Source of the DNA: Aurantiochytrium sp. KH105 | Lineage: Eukaryota; Sar; Bigyra; Thraustochytrida; Thraustochytriidae | Reading direction: 5' to 3' | DNA: 64,000 nucleotides | Assembly: GCA_003116975.1 (NCBI GenBank) | Contig: BGKB01000072.1 | Location: 251,047-315,046, forward strand | In this document: piece after piece, positions 29,120 to 37,562 of the stretch | Layout of the letters: each line of letters opens with the position of its first letter | Position numbering within the stretch: the first letter of the stretch is position 1 | The notes under the pieces: model-generated | What the model was told of the DNA's origin: nothing | Database searches by the model: none | What the model saw: only the letters and a program-made list of their open reading frames with translations | Translations under genes and position numbers: made by a program

Positions 29120-29878
29120 ATGGGAGACGAGCTGGCAATCGCTTCCGCGACGGCAGCCGTCGTGGGTGGCGTCCTGGTGCTGATGCGCGTTTTCTCGAGC
29201 CAGGTGTACGATGTGATCATCATCCGCATGACCCGTACATGGTACAAGGCCGTCATGGATAGGCTTGACGCGAACAGCCGCGTTTTGGACGTAGGTGTCG
29301 GTACCGCAACCGCGCTCTTACGCAACAAGGATCTCCTCGATTCCAAAAAGATGAACTTTGTCGGCGTTGACTACGATCAGGCGTACATTGCAGCAGCAAA
29401 GGCCAAGGTACACCGTGCGGGAGCCTCTGACCAGATCCAGGTGTTGTGCAAATCGATTTTTGATGGAGACCTCAAGTCGGCCGTGCGGGAGGCCGACAAG
29501 AGCGGGCGTGCCGATGAACCCTTTGACGCGGCGTACTTTAGCGGCTCATGGACGCTAATGCCTAACCCCGTGCGCGCGTTGCGCATTGCTGCGCGCTTCG
29601 TCAAGGATGATGGCAAGCTTTACGTGACGCAGACCTTTCAGCGTCAGAGCACACCAATGCTTGGATTCATCAAGCCGCTCCTCAAATATGTGACCACCAT
29701 CGATTTTGGCCAGCTTCACTACGAGAAACATCTCGACGAATACCTCGCCGAGGCAGCGAAACCCGTCGATGGCTGGAAGCTTGTCGCAGAGGAGAACTCT
29801 GTCATTCCCAACTCCATTGACAACGCCTACCAGGCCGCGCGCCTCGTGGTCTTTAAAAAGGTCCCGGCCGAAAAATAA
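29120..29878 (+). CDS. Membrane-anchored SAM-dependent methyltransferase
   Basis: A 252-residue class I methyltransferase. The N-terminus (MGDELAIASATAAVVGGVLVLM) is a hydrophobic anchor. Motif I is RVLDVGVGTATALL (about 53-67), followed by FVGVDYD (motif II acidic residue) and FDAAYFSGSWTLMPNPVRAL (motif IV region). The C-terminal part (PMLGFIKPLLKYVTTIDFG) is hydrophobic and could lie against the membrane. The substrate is not identifiable; anchored relatives methylate small molecules, lipids or quinones. The frame is open upstream to 28859, but that part is repetitive Arg/Ser/Val sequence. I chose the ATG at 29120 because the anchor begins there. Confidence 0.72.
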   Translation: MGDELAIASATAAVVGGVLVLMRVFSSQVYDVIIIRMTRTWYKAVMDRLDANSRVLDVGVGTATALLRNKDLLDSKKMNFVGVDYDQAYIAAAKAKVHRAGASDQIQVLCKSIFDGDLKSAVREADKSGRADEPFDAAYFSGSWTLMPNPVRALRIAARFVKDDGKLYVTQTFQRQSTPMLGFIKPLLKYVTTIDFGQLHYEKHLDEYLAEAAKPVDGWKLVAEENSVIPNSIDNAYQAARLVVFKKVPAEK

Positions 29879-30451
29879 GAATACATACACAAATTATGTT
29901 TTTTCTTTCTTTGATGATACATTGGTTTTCCCCGCTCACCACCTGGATCTGATCATTCGCGACAATAAACAGCTTGCTCGTTCCGTTTGGTTCTGATCGG
30001 GCCTCCCCATCGAGGAGGGTTTTCTATTTCGAGACCCCGTATCGTCAGGTGGGTTGCGGTCGGCCAGAGGCTGCAGCATGCGGCAGCGGGCGGGTAAGAG
30101 ATAGCAGATAGCGATGGCCCCGACGTGGCTTGGAGCCGTCTGTGCGTTGCCGCGCACGTCGGCGCGCGTGGCGACGGCAGCTTCACTGGACGGGAGAGGG
30201 GTGCGCGAGACTCCCTAAAGTTGCATATTTCTGCGTTTCCGCGCGTTGCCTTTGTGAGCAACTGCATCCCCAGCAGCCGTTTGTATTGGTCATCGTCGCT
30301 TCGACCTCCTTTCCACGCTTCGCTATCGTTGTCGTCGCGAAAGCAAGCAAGTGCTTCACCTCTGCGGAGAAGACTATCTACGTGCTCGTGCTCGTGCCCT
30401 TACCCGCGCGCATTCCACCTCAGCAGGCGACACTACGGGTTGAGCCAGGCC
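29879..30451. other. Region 5' of the assembly gap, possible first exon
   Basis: No secure gene. A short ORF from the ATG at 30114 (MAPTWLGAVCALPRTSARVA..., 34 codons, stop at 30216) looks like a mitochondrial transit peptide and could be a first exon of the gene interrupted by the N-run. This cannot be tested without the missing sequence. Confidence 0.35.
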
Positions 30452-30651
30452 NNNNNNNNNNNNNNNNNNNNNNNNNNNNNNNNNNNNNNNNNNNNNNNNN
30501 NNNNNNNNNNNNNNNNNNNNNNNNNNNNNNNNNNNNNNNNNNNNNNNNNNNNNNNNNNNNNNNNNNNNNNNNNNNNNNNNNNNNNNNNNNNNNNNNNNNN
30601 NNNNNNNNNNNNNNNNNNNNNNNNNNNNNNNNNNNNNNNNNNNNNNNNNNN
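30452..30651. other. Assembly gap (200 N)
   Basis: Exactly 200 undetermined bases. Any ORF spanning it is an artefact of translating N as X. Confidence 0.99.
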
Positions 30652-30987
30652 CAGGGGAAGTCCTTTCATCCCCATCTTGACCAGAACCTGCAGACGAATG
30701 TTGGCTTTGGGCTCGAGTATGCAGGCAGACAAATGGCACTGACCGTCAACTTTAAGGAGTTCTTCGACTGTCTTGATCAAGAGATGCGTGTGACACGTAA
30801 GGATCCCATCACCGATGATACAATTCGCAACAAGATTGGTTTCGGAGACTCCTTATACAGTGTGGAAGACACCGTTTACAGATCGTACGAGCATCTCAAG
30901 CAGAAGACGCAAGGATGGCGAGAACGCTTTTCAAGACCCGTAAAGGTAGTTCTTATGAGCCGTGCTACCACTTCCGAAACTGCTTAA
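30652..30987 (+). CDS. 3' part of an unrecognised gene cut by the assembly gap
   Basis: The frame is open from the gap edge and encodes about 110 residues of well-behaved globular sequence (NVGFGLEYAGRQMALTVNF, TDDTIRNKIGFGDSLYSVED). It could end at TAA 30985-30987, or splice: a GT at 30945 after PVK, or a later GT, may pair with the good acceptor TTTGCAG ending at about 31029. The downstream frame there (SLYDPSLHQLDFVEFW...) is also protein-like and stops near 31168. I do not recognise the family. The 5' part is lost in the gap. Confidence 0.5.
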   Translation, partial: QGKSFHPHLDQNLQTNVGFGLEYAGRQMALTVNFKEFFDCLDQEMRVTRKDPITDDTIRNKIGFGDSLYSVEDTVYRSYEHLKQKTQGWRERFSRPVKVVLMSRATTSETA

Positions 30988-31169
30988 ACGAAATCATTTG
31001 TGTACAAACGTTTCCTTCTTGCATTTGCAGTGTCTTTGTACGACCCTTCACTACATCAGTTGGACTTTGTCGAATTTTGGGCTCATTTTCCTCTCCACCC
31101 CTTTACTGCAGGGATTGGAGCCATTCTACACTCTTGCCACAGAGGGCGGCCTTCGTCATATTTTTGATG

Positions 31170-31447
31170 ATCGACTCATTTTTCACCCTTGCTACAGAGG
31201 GTGTACTTGGTCGTTTTTTTCATGCTGTGCCTCGCTGTGCGCCCATTTTTTCCTACCCCCCTCCTCTCCATGCTACCCCCCCCGGCAAGCGCACTGGGTC
31301 TGTTAAATTTCGCCGCCTCGAAGCCGCGTGGAAAACCTTCCAACGAGAAAAAAAATAAAAATAAAAATGACAAGTATTGTCGCGAATTTTGCGCGTCACT
31401 CACCACCTTTTGACGGGAGGCCGCTCGGCTTTATCGCCAACCACTGG
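31170..31447. other. Convergent spacer
   Basis: AT-rich and C-rich short stretches between the gap-interrupted gene and the convergent kinase gene. It includes an A-rich segment with several AAATAAAA motifs (31349-31367) that may act as polyadenylation signals. No gene. Confidence 0.5.
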
Positions 31448-33475
31448 TCAAGTAAAGTGGCCAAAGAATGGATGTCGGAGGGCCTGCTCGGGCGTTGGGC
31501 GGTCAAAGGGCGACCACTGCAGCAGCCACCATACAAAATCGAGTTCGTCATCGCCGTAAAGCTCCATTTCCTCGACACTGTCGAATTCGCCAGCGTGAGC
31601 AAAATAAAAACCAGTCTTGAGTGGGTCCCGCTCACGCACCATGGCGCGAAACTTGGTTCGGTTGCTCCCCTTGCCTGCAGCGGCGGCAGCAGCATCATGG
31701 GCAGAGTCCAAGTGTCCATCCGAGGTGCTTGGCGGCGGGCCGATGCCAAAGTCCTGAAGCGCTGCAAATGCGCAGCGACTTTCGAGCGCAGCCTCAAAGG
31801 CTTGAGGGCTTGAATATAAATAAGAGACTTGCGTCAACTTGGCGCGTAGCCTGGCGCGTTGACGGTCTGAGATTTGAAAAATATGCGCCGTCCCCAAAAG
31901 CATTTCAAGCGCGACCACTCCAAGCGACCACATGTCAAATGCGTGATAAGGAAGAGGGCGCGAGGCGTCTTCGACGCCATTCAAGTCGTTGCCCATGTAT
32001 GGAAAGCGCTGTGAGGTCTCTGCAGCCAAAAAGGCTTCTGGTGGTCTGTACCAGCGTGTTTCCTCGTGCATGGTCGGCCCCGCCGCACCATAGAGGCGCG
32101 CATTCAAGGGTCCGTCCTCGGTGTCGAGAGCGGACCCAAAATCGGCAAGCTTGACACGAAAGGGCCAGGACTTGGCCGAAGGCGAATTATCAAGCTCGCT
32201 AAGAAGCAAATTCGATGGCTTAATGTCTCGGTGAGCCACGTTTTCCTCAGCCAAGGCGACAAGGCCCTCGCACACCTGTCGAAGAATCTCCCGCCTCACT
32301 TGAGCCCCCAGAGCATCGCGACGCATACGGTGCCAGAATTCCGACGGTTCGAGCAAGACGACCTTGGATGCTTCGATGCGGGAATACAAGAGCGCATCCA
32401 GCGACTCGCCCTCGTGCCGGAAGACGAGCCAAAAGCCAACGCGAGATTGCGCTTCATTCGTGAACGACACGGACTCTTCCGTGAAATTGAAAGCTTCCAC
32501 GAATCGAGCAACCTCGGGTCGGTCTTGCAAACGCTCACCAAATACAGCTTCACGCTGCCCAGCAAGGGCGAAGGAGGCATCGCGCTCGAGCAGCACGCGT
32601 TTCAAGACAAATCGCTCCTTTTCACCTTGAGAATTGACGCGAAAGGCCTCCCACACCTCACCCTGAGATCCGGCGGCAAACTTGTCGTGCAGCTCAAAGC
32701 CCTCCATTGTTGCTCGCGTCGTTGGCGCTGTCGCGCCCTGTTCTCCATCGTGTGCAATAGGTCTCTCTCGCCGAGGCCACTCACACCATTCCAAAGGTTG
32801 ACGAAGACGCTTGGCTACAAGAGCTGGGCCGCCAGGGAGACGGAGGAGACCACCGCCCCTGGGCAACGGGTTGCTACTTTGCTGCAGCCACGTCCGCCGG
32901 CGCGAAAGGGCTACATGCTGCTGCTCCCCTCTACGGTCCGTCCAAATAGCTGGCGCCATGGTCATGCCTCCAGAGACTTGGCTGTCCAGTCTTCGCTGCG
33001 CAAGTGGCCATGTGGGAGGTTGAAAATTTCTCAGACGCCGTACGAGAGCGTATCCGTGAACGATGGCGAGGGCATGCCCCGGATGTAGAGGTGCTTGATC
33101 TTCCTTCCCTTGGGGAGCGAGCAGGTGCCCGGAAGTAGTAGCCTTTGACTTCCTTTTCCTAGATTGAGCTGCTGCTTTCCGCTGCTTCTTTCCAGTTCTT
33201 GCATCCTCGGTCGACTCTTGCGACCCCTCCTGTAAATCTCTTTCGTCTCGGGGCTTGGCCAGCTGCGCAAGCGCCGAGCCTACCAGGTCGCGATGTGGGA
33301 CATGACCAAAGACGCCCGGCCCTGCTTCAGGTTGCGGCAAGGCAAAGGCCACGGGTCGCCGTCGACGCACCTCGCTGACAACGCCAGTGTCGCCCAGCGT
33401 CGCAACGACGACGCAGACGAGCACGCACGCCAACGCAGCGACAGCGCGTGAGTTTACGAGCGAACTCCGCGCCAT
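31448..33475 (-). CDS. Protein kinase with N-terminal hydrophobic anchor or signal
   Basis: A 675-residue frame. Residues about 10-30 (VAALACVLVCVVVATLG) form a signal peptide or anchor, followed by a basic disordered stretch of about 220 residues and a Ser/Thr-type kinase domain from about 257. Motifs: degenerate glycine loop FAAGSQGEVWEAF, FVLKRV lysine strand, HRDIKPSNLLL (about 413), LADFGSAL, and RWYRPPEAFL as the activation-segment end. The kinase has an insert before the C-terminal helices and ends LRHPFFGHF. If the long start is right, the kinase would lie in the secretory pathway or an organelle, or be tethered to a membrane. A start at the Met of MEGFELHDK (32707) would give a plain soluble kinase. 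It is head to head with the importin-like gene. Confidence 0.8.
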   Translation of the reverse strand: MARSSLVNSRAVAALACVLVCVVVATLGDTGVVSEVRRRRPVAFALPQPEAGPGVFGHVPHRDLVGSALAQLAKPRDERDLQEGSQESTEDARTGKKQRKAAAQSRKRKSKATTSGHLLAPQGKEDQAPLHPGHALAIVHGYALVRRLRNFQPPTWPLAQRRLDSQVSGGMTMAPAIWTDRRGEQQHVALSRRRTWLQQSSNPLPRGGGLLRLPGGPALVAKRLRQPLEWCEWPRRERPIAHDGEQGATAPTTRATMEGFELHDKFAAGSQGEVWEAFRVNSQGEKERFVLKRVLLERDASFALAGQREAVFGERLQDRPEVARFVEAFNFTEESVSFTNEAQSRVGFWLVFRHEGESLDALLYSRIEASKVVLLEPSEFWHRMRRDALGAQVRREILRQVCEGLVALAEENVAHRDIKPSNLLLSELDNSPSAKSWPFRVKLADFGSALDTEDGPLNARLYGAAGPTMHEETRWYRPPEAFLAAETSQRFPYMGNDLNGVEDASRPLPYHAFDMWSLGVVALEMLLGTAHIFQISDRQRARLRAKLTQVSYLYSSPQAFEAALESRCAFAALQDFGIGPPPSTSDGHLDSAHDAAAAAAGKGSNRTKFRAMVRERDPLKTGFYFAHAGEFDSVEEMELYGDDELDFVWWLLQWSPFDRPTPEQALRHPFFGHFT

Positions 33476-33926
33476 GGCCGTCGGGCGTGAAATGAAGATT
33501 TGGGTCTCTGCGCGAAAACGAAAACGAGCGCAAAGAATGAATGAAAGAAAGAAAGATGGCGTTACGAAACCTCAAACGGCCTCTCTCCTTCCTTACCTTT
33601 ACTCCCCACTCAGGCTCTTTCTACGATTGCGAAACGGCGCCAATTTTTTTTGGCCCTATTTTCTTTTCGTCGTGACACGGCAACGAGATGTCCGAATCGC
33701 AAAGCTCGCTGCTCCTTCGCCTTGCACGTTGCTTGGAGCTTGATCTTTGTTCTTTTTCCTCCTTTGCATCGGCGTGGCATAGCCTGAGGCATGAAAAGAG
33801 CTCGGTGAACGGAAAAAATGAGAAAGAAAAAATCAAAAGTTTTCTTCGATTTTTCGTTCCCAACAAAGATGATGGTGGGAGAGCAAAGCGCCATCTTTCC
33901 TCGCTGCGTGGTGTGGATGTCCGCCA
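33476..33926. promoter_or_regulatory. Shared spacer between kinase and importin-like gene
   Basis: 451 bp between divergent starts, with AT-rich, homopurine segments (about 33815-33840). ORFs overlapping it on the minus strand are shadows. Promoter function is inferred from arrangement. Confidence 0.45.
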
Positions 33927-36900
33927 ATGGACTGGGCGGCGGCCGTGCAGGGCGTGCTGAGCTGCGATGCATCGGAGCGTAGCGCGGCGGAAGGCGCCAT
34001 TGCAGCCTGCGATGCCGAAGACGCCGCGGTCCTCGTTGAGGCCGTAGCCACAGGTCGCCTCCAAGGGCGTAACCTCCCACTCCACGCGCGCGAAGCTGCG
34101 GCGGTCCTACTCGTACCGGTCCTTCTTGGCGATGAATCCGGACTCTTGAATACCGGTAGGCTCTGGGATATGCCAGAATCAAAACAGGATCGCGTTTGCC
34201 TTGATCTCTTCCGCGCCGCTGTGTCTCCGAACGCATGCCGTACAATGCCTCGTCTCCACGCCCACATTGCTGCGGCTCTCGGCGCCATCGCGATCGAATA
34301 TGGCGAAGAGTGGCCTGTGCTAAAGAGAGCATGTCTTGAAGCGCTGCAAGCGCCTCAACAGTGTGATGGATTGGTGACATATCTATTGATTGCTCAATCG
34401 GCGCCAGAACCAATTGTGGCTATGCTGGGTTCCGACGAGGAGGTTGCACTTTTGGCCGCAGCGTTCACGCGTGCTTTTCGGGATGACCTTGGGCTTCCCG
34501 AAGCTCGTCTTGCCACGACAGCGATTACATCATTAGCGGCTCTGGGACCTTATATTCTTGGCCAAGACCGGCACCATTTCTTGCCACTCGCTACATCCAT
34601 TGCTCACGCCCTTCGAACATGCGCGCAGACCTCACATGCGTCACTCGCCACATTCCTTGCCGCCCTGACTGATGCTTGCATGGAGAGCGCGTACGTCTTC
34701 CGGACAGCCCTCGGTGAGATTATCCACATCCTGCTCACGCTAATTGATGCCCCGTCTCTGCCAGAAGAAACGCGAGTTCTTTCGCTCGAGGCACTTGCTG
34801 TGCTATGCGAGTCGCTTCCATTTCTGGTCCGTGCACTGCGCGACGGGGCTGCTGTGCCCGTCATTCTCGAGACGATCATGCGCACGCTCGTGACCACGCT
34901 TCCAGACGATGCCCCGGTGGACGTCCTGCAAGACGGCGGCGAGTCATCACCTTGCGCTGCGGCCAGCGCAGCAGTTCTTGGGCGCCTTGCTGCCCCCGAA
35001 TGCCTTGGGTCTGACGTTGTTGGCCCACCATTGCTCCAACTTGTCAAACAATGCATGGAGGTTACCACGTGGAAGCCCCCCGTGGCGGGCCTTGAAGCGG
35101 CTGCACAGCTCATCGACGCGCGCTGTCAAGAAACATCATCTACGTCTCTTCTTCCTCGCCCCAGCGTTCAATCTTCTGCGAATGGGCCGCTCCTCACGAC
35201 GGAACAATTACTCAGGTTCTCGCGTGACTGGATCATGTCGGCTGTCGGGCAGCACAGCGATACTCGTGTGCATTATTCTGCAATGGCATGCCTTGGGACG
35301 CTGGCGAGTCATGTTGAGTCATTGGAGTGCATGCCCGACTTTTGGCGCAGCGTGGGTCAAATCACGGCCGCTGGAATGGCCAACAGTGATCCATCACTGC
35401 AATGCTGCGCGTGTCAGGTCATGGAGGTCTTTGCCGCTTCACATGGCCATCTGCTATCAGATCTTACTGGTTTTGAGGTCGTCTTGCGCAAGCTTCATGG
35501 AATTGTTGCCTCAGCGCGTCCCTCGCCCTCCCTCTGGCACGCCGCGCTTGATGCCGCCGCCGCACTCGCTGCAGCACGTGGAGCGGGGGATCTCGTGCGC
35601 GCTCAATACGCAGAATGGGCAGCCACATTGTCTCATTTTGCTCTGGCTCAAGACTCGCCTTGCAAGATTGAGGACCGCCTCAAGGCCGCTATTTGTCTGG
35701 CAAGTTTTTGCAAGGCAGCGGGCTCATCTCGCACGATGCATGAGGTCTCCACGCTTTTCGACTGGGCCCGCCAAACAGCGGGTCAATTTGACCCTGCATC
35801 CCCGAGCGCCGTGGATGCGCTCGCACTATGGGGTGCGCTCATTGACGCCACGCAGACACACTCCGCTTCAGATGTTCGCGCCATTTTTGATCTTGCGCAA
35901 CATGTGCTCTCACACGACCTGCAACCCGCGCACGCGCTGGAAGCCCAGGGTCTCTCGGCAAGCACGCAGACGGAGTCTTGTCGTGAATCTGTCGCTGCGT
36001 GGAATCTCCTCTCCTCACTTGCCCGCCATACAAGCGCGGATGCAGTTCTTCCTCACGCGGATACGGTCTTTTCTTTGGCAAGGGCAACGATGCAGCTTGA
36101 CCTGACGCCGGACATTCACGTGGCTGCGGCCGACGCCCTTTCCCAGCTTTCCATGCGCGCCCCGGCAAATGCTCCGGCCACGCGGGATCTTGTGCGCGCA
36201 ACCTTGGATTTGCTCATGCAAGCACTGGCTGCGGCGGAAGAAGACCCAGAGCTGCAAATCACACTTGCTCAAGTCGTACAGGGCCTCATCCGGGATGGAG
36301 CTCCGCTTTGCATGCCAGATGCTTTTCGCCTCTGCGAGCAAGTTTTACAGCGTTTCCAAGAAAGCAGGCAAGCACGCGCAGTCATGCTTAGTCAAGCTCG
36401 CCTTTACTTTGAGCCGAACAGCAGTAGCGAGGACGTCCAGATGAAATTGGCTTTGGAAGCAAATTTTGCGTTTGGGAGACTCTACCGCACGGAACTCGCA
36501 AGGTGTTTCATTGCAGTTGCGCGAACTGCGCCAAGTGCGTACTTGGACGTTTTTCATGAACAAATTTGCAGCGCCATGCTCGAGCTCGCGAGGCCGCACC
36601 GGCTCTTCGAGGACCGTCTCGAGGGTCTTGCTGTTCTCGCTGAAGCGCCTTTGGCAGCAAGCGATAACTCACTTTTGCAAATTGTACAGGTGATCGAGGC
36701 AAATCTAAAGGAGCTTCGGTCGCAAAATGACCCGCGCGAGCCCCACCTCAATGTGTTTCGCATGGGATGTGCTGGGGTCTGCAGGGTCTTGGAGGCCCAT
36801 GCAGCCCGCGATCATTTTGCTTGTATAGACGGCTTACCGGGTTTATTTGCTTCTTTCTGGACTGCAAGTAGCAACTTTGATGCACGAACACGATCGCATC

Positions 36901-37244
36901 TTTTTGTTGCGCTTGCATGGCTCTCGGCCTGCGCAAATGGTCAAGAATGTGTTGACGCGTTGGCGACTTCGTTCACGCTTAGCTGCGCTGCGCTGTACCA
37001 GTCTGCGGCCAAAGCCTTGGCCATCGTCGCACGTCAAAGTATGTCAAATGTTATGCCAACATCACGGCAACATCATTTGGCACAAGTCTTTCGTGATGTA
37101 CTGACACATACGACCCCACAGCAAGAAGGCAGTGTTATGTCTGCTGACGCTGGCGAGTACTCGATTTGGTCTCAAGAATATTATAACGAGGCGCAGCATG
37201 CGCTTCAGTTGCTCTTGAACGCCATTTCCACATCAACTCGGTGA
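33927..37244 (+). CDS. Importin-beta-like karyopherin (HEAT repeats)
   Basis: A 1105-residue, almost entirely helical protein made of HEAT-type repeats throughout, with no catalytic motif. The length and acidic, Ala/Leu-rich helix pairs match the importin-4/importin-5 group of nuclear import receptors, which carry ribosomal proteins, histones and other cargo into the nucleus under Ran control. The N-terminus (WAAAVQGVLSCDASERSAAEGAI) fits the first HEAT helices, including the usual spacing before NLPLHAREAAAVLL, comparable to the importin-beta N-terminal core. It is a single exon. Assignment to IPO4 or IPO5 is uncertain, and other HEAT proteins of this size cannot be excluded. Confidence 0.7.
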   Translation: MDWAAAVQGVLSCDASERSAAEGAIAACDAEDAAVLVEAVATGRLQGRNLPLHAREAAAVLLVPVLLGDESGLLNTGRLWDMPESKQDRVCLDLFRAAVSPNACRTMPRLHAHIAAALGAIAIEYGEEWPVLKRACLEALQAPQQCDGLVTYLLIAQSAPEPIVAMLGSDEEVALLAAAFTRAFRDDLGLPEARLATTAITSLAALGPYILGQDRHHFLPLATSIAHALRTCAQTSHASLATFLAALTDACMESAYVFRTALGEIIHILLTLIDAPSLPEETRVLSLEALAVLCESLPFLVRALRDGAAVPVILETIMRTLVTTLPDDAPVDVLQDGGESSPCAAASAAVLGRLAAPECLGSDVVGPPLLQLVKQCMEVTTWKPPVAGLEAAAQLIDARCQETSSTSLLPRPSVQSSANGPLLTTEQLLRFSRDWIMSAVGQHSDTRVHYSAMACLGTLASHVESLECMPDFWRSVGQITAAGMANSDPSLQCCACQVMEVFAASHGHLLSDLTGFEVVLRKLHGIVASARPSPSLWHAALDAAAALAAARGAGDLVRAQYAEWAATLSHFALAQDSPCKIEDRLKAAICLASFCKAAGSSRTMHEVSTLFDWARQTAGQFDPASPSAVDALALWGALIDATQTHSASDVRAIFDLAQHVLSHDLQPAHALEAQGLSASTQTESCRESVAAWNLLSSLARHTSADAVLPHADTVFSLARATMQLDLTPDIHVAAADALSQLSMRAPANAPATRDLVRATLDLLMQALAAAEEDPELQITLAQVVQGLIRDGAPLCMPDAFRLCEQVLQRFQESRQARAVMLSQARLYFEPNSSSEDVQMKLALEANFAFGRLYRTELARCFIAVARTAPSAYLDVFHEQICSAMLELARPHRLFEDRLEGLAVLAEAPLAASDNSLLQIVQVIEANLKELRSQNDPREPHLNVFRMGCAGVCRVLEAHAARDHFACIDGLPGLFASFWTASSNFDARTRSHLFVALAWLSACANGQECVDALATSFTLSCAALYQSAAKALAIVARQSMSNVMPTSRQHHLAQVFRDVLTHTTPQQEGSVMSADAGEYSIWSQEYYNEAQHALQLLLNAISTSTR

Positions 37245-37562
37245 CCCAAATAGATTGTCCTGGTGCGTGCGTGATTCCTTGAAGTATACGTTCCTCTAAG
37301 TGCGCAGTGCTGCGCGAGACACATGAGATTTCTTCTTTTCTGCGAGCAATTTCATTCTTTAGGGAGAGAGGCGGATAAAAGTTAGGTGAATGGCAATCGC
37401 TTCTTTAGCAGTCGTGTTTCGCGGTCTGCAATTGGTGTTTCGCGGGGTCTGATTTCGGAAACAACGAAAGAATGAATGTTGTTGCTTTTGACCAGAGTAT
37501 TTGGCATGAGTGGATGAAGCTCCCGCGTCACACCGAGATGATGCTTGGCTTTTCTTGCGTCG
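37245..37562. other. Convergent spacer
   Basis: 318 bp between the convergent stops of the importin-like gene and the fusion gene. It contains a near-direct repeat of GTTTCGCGG(GG)TCTG (about 37411-37455). No gene. Confidence 0.5.

Noticed and set aside
30125-30987. ORFs spanning the N-run
   Set aside because: Continuity through 200 N is an artefact, so the frame on one side says nothing about the other.
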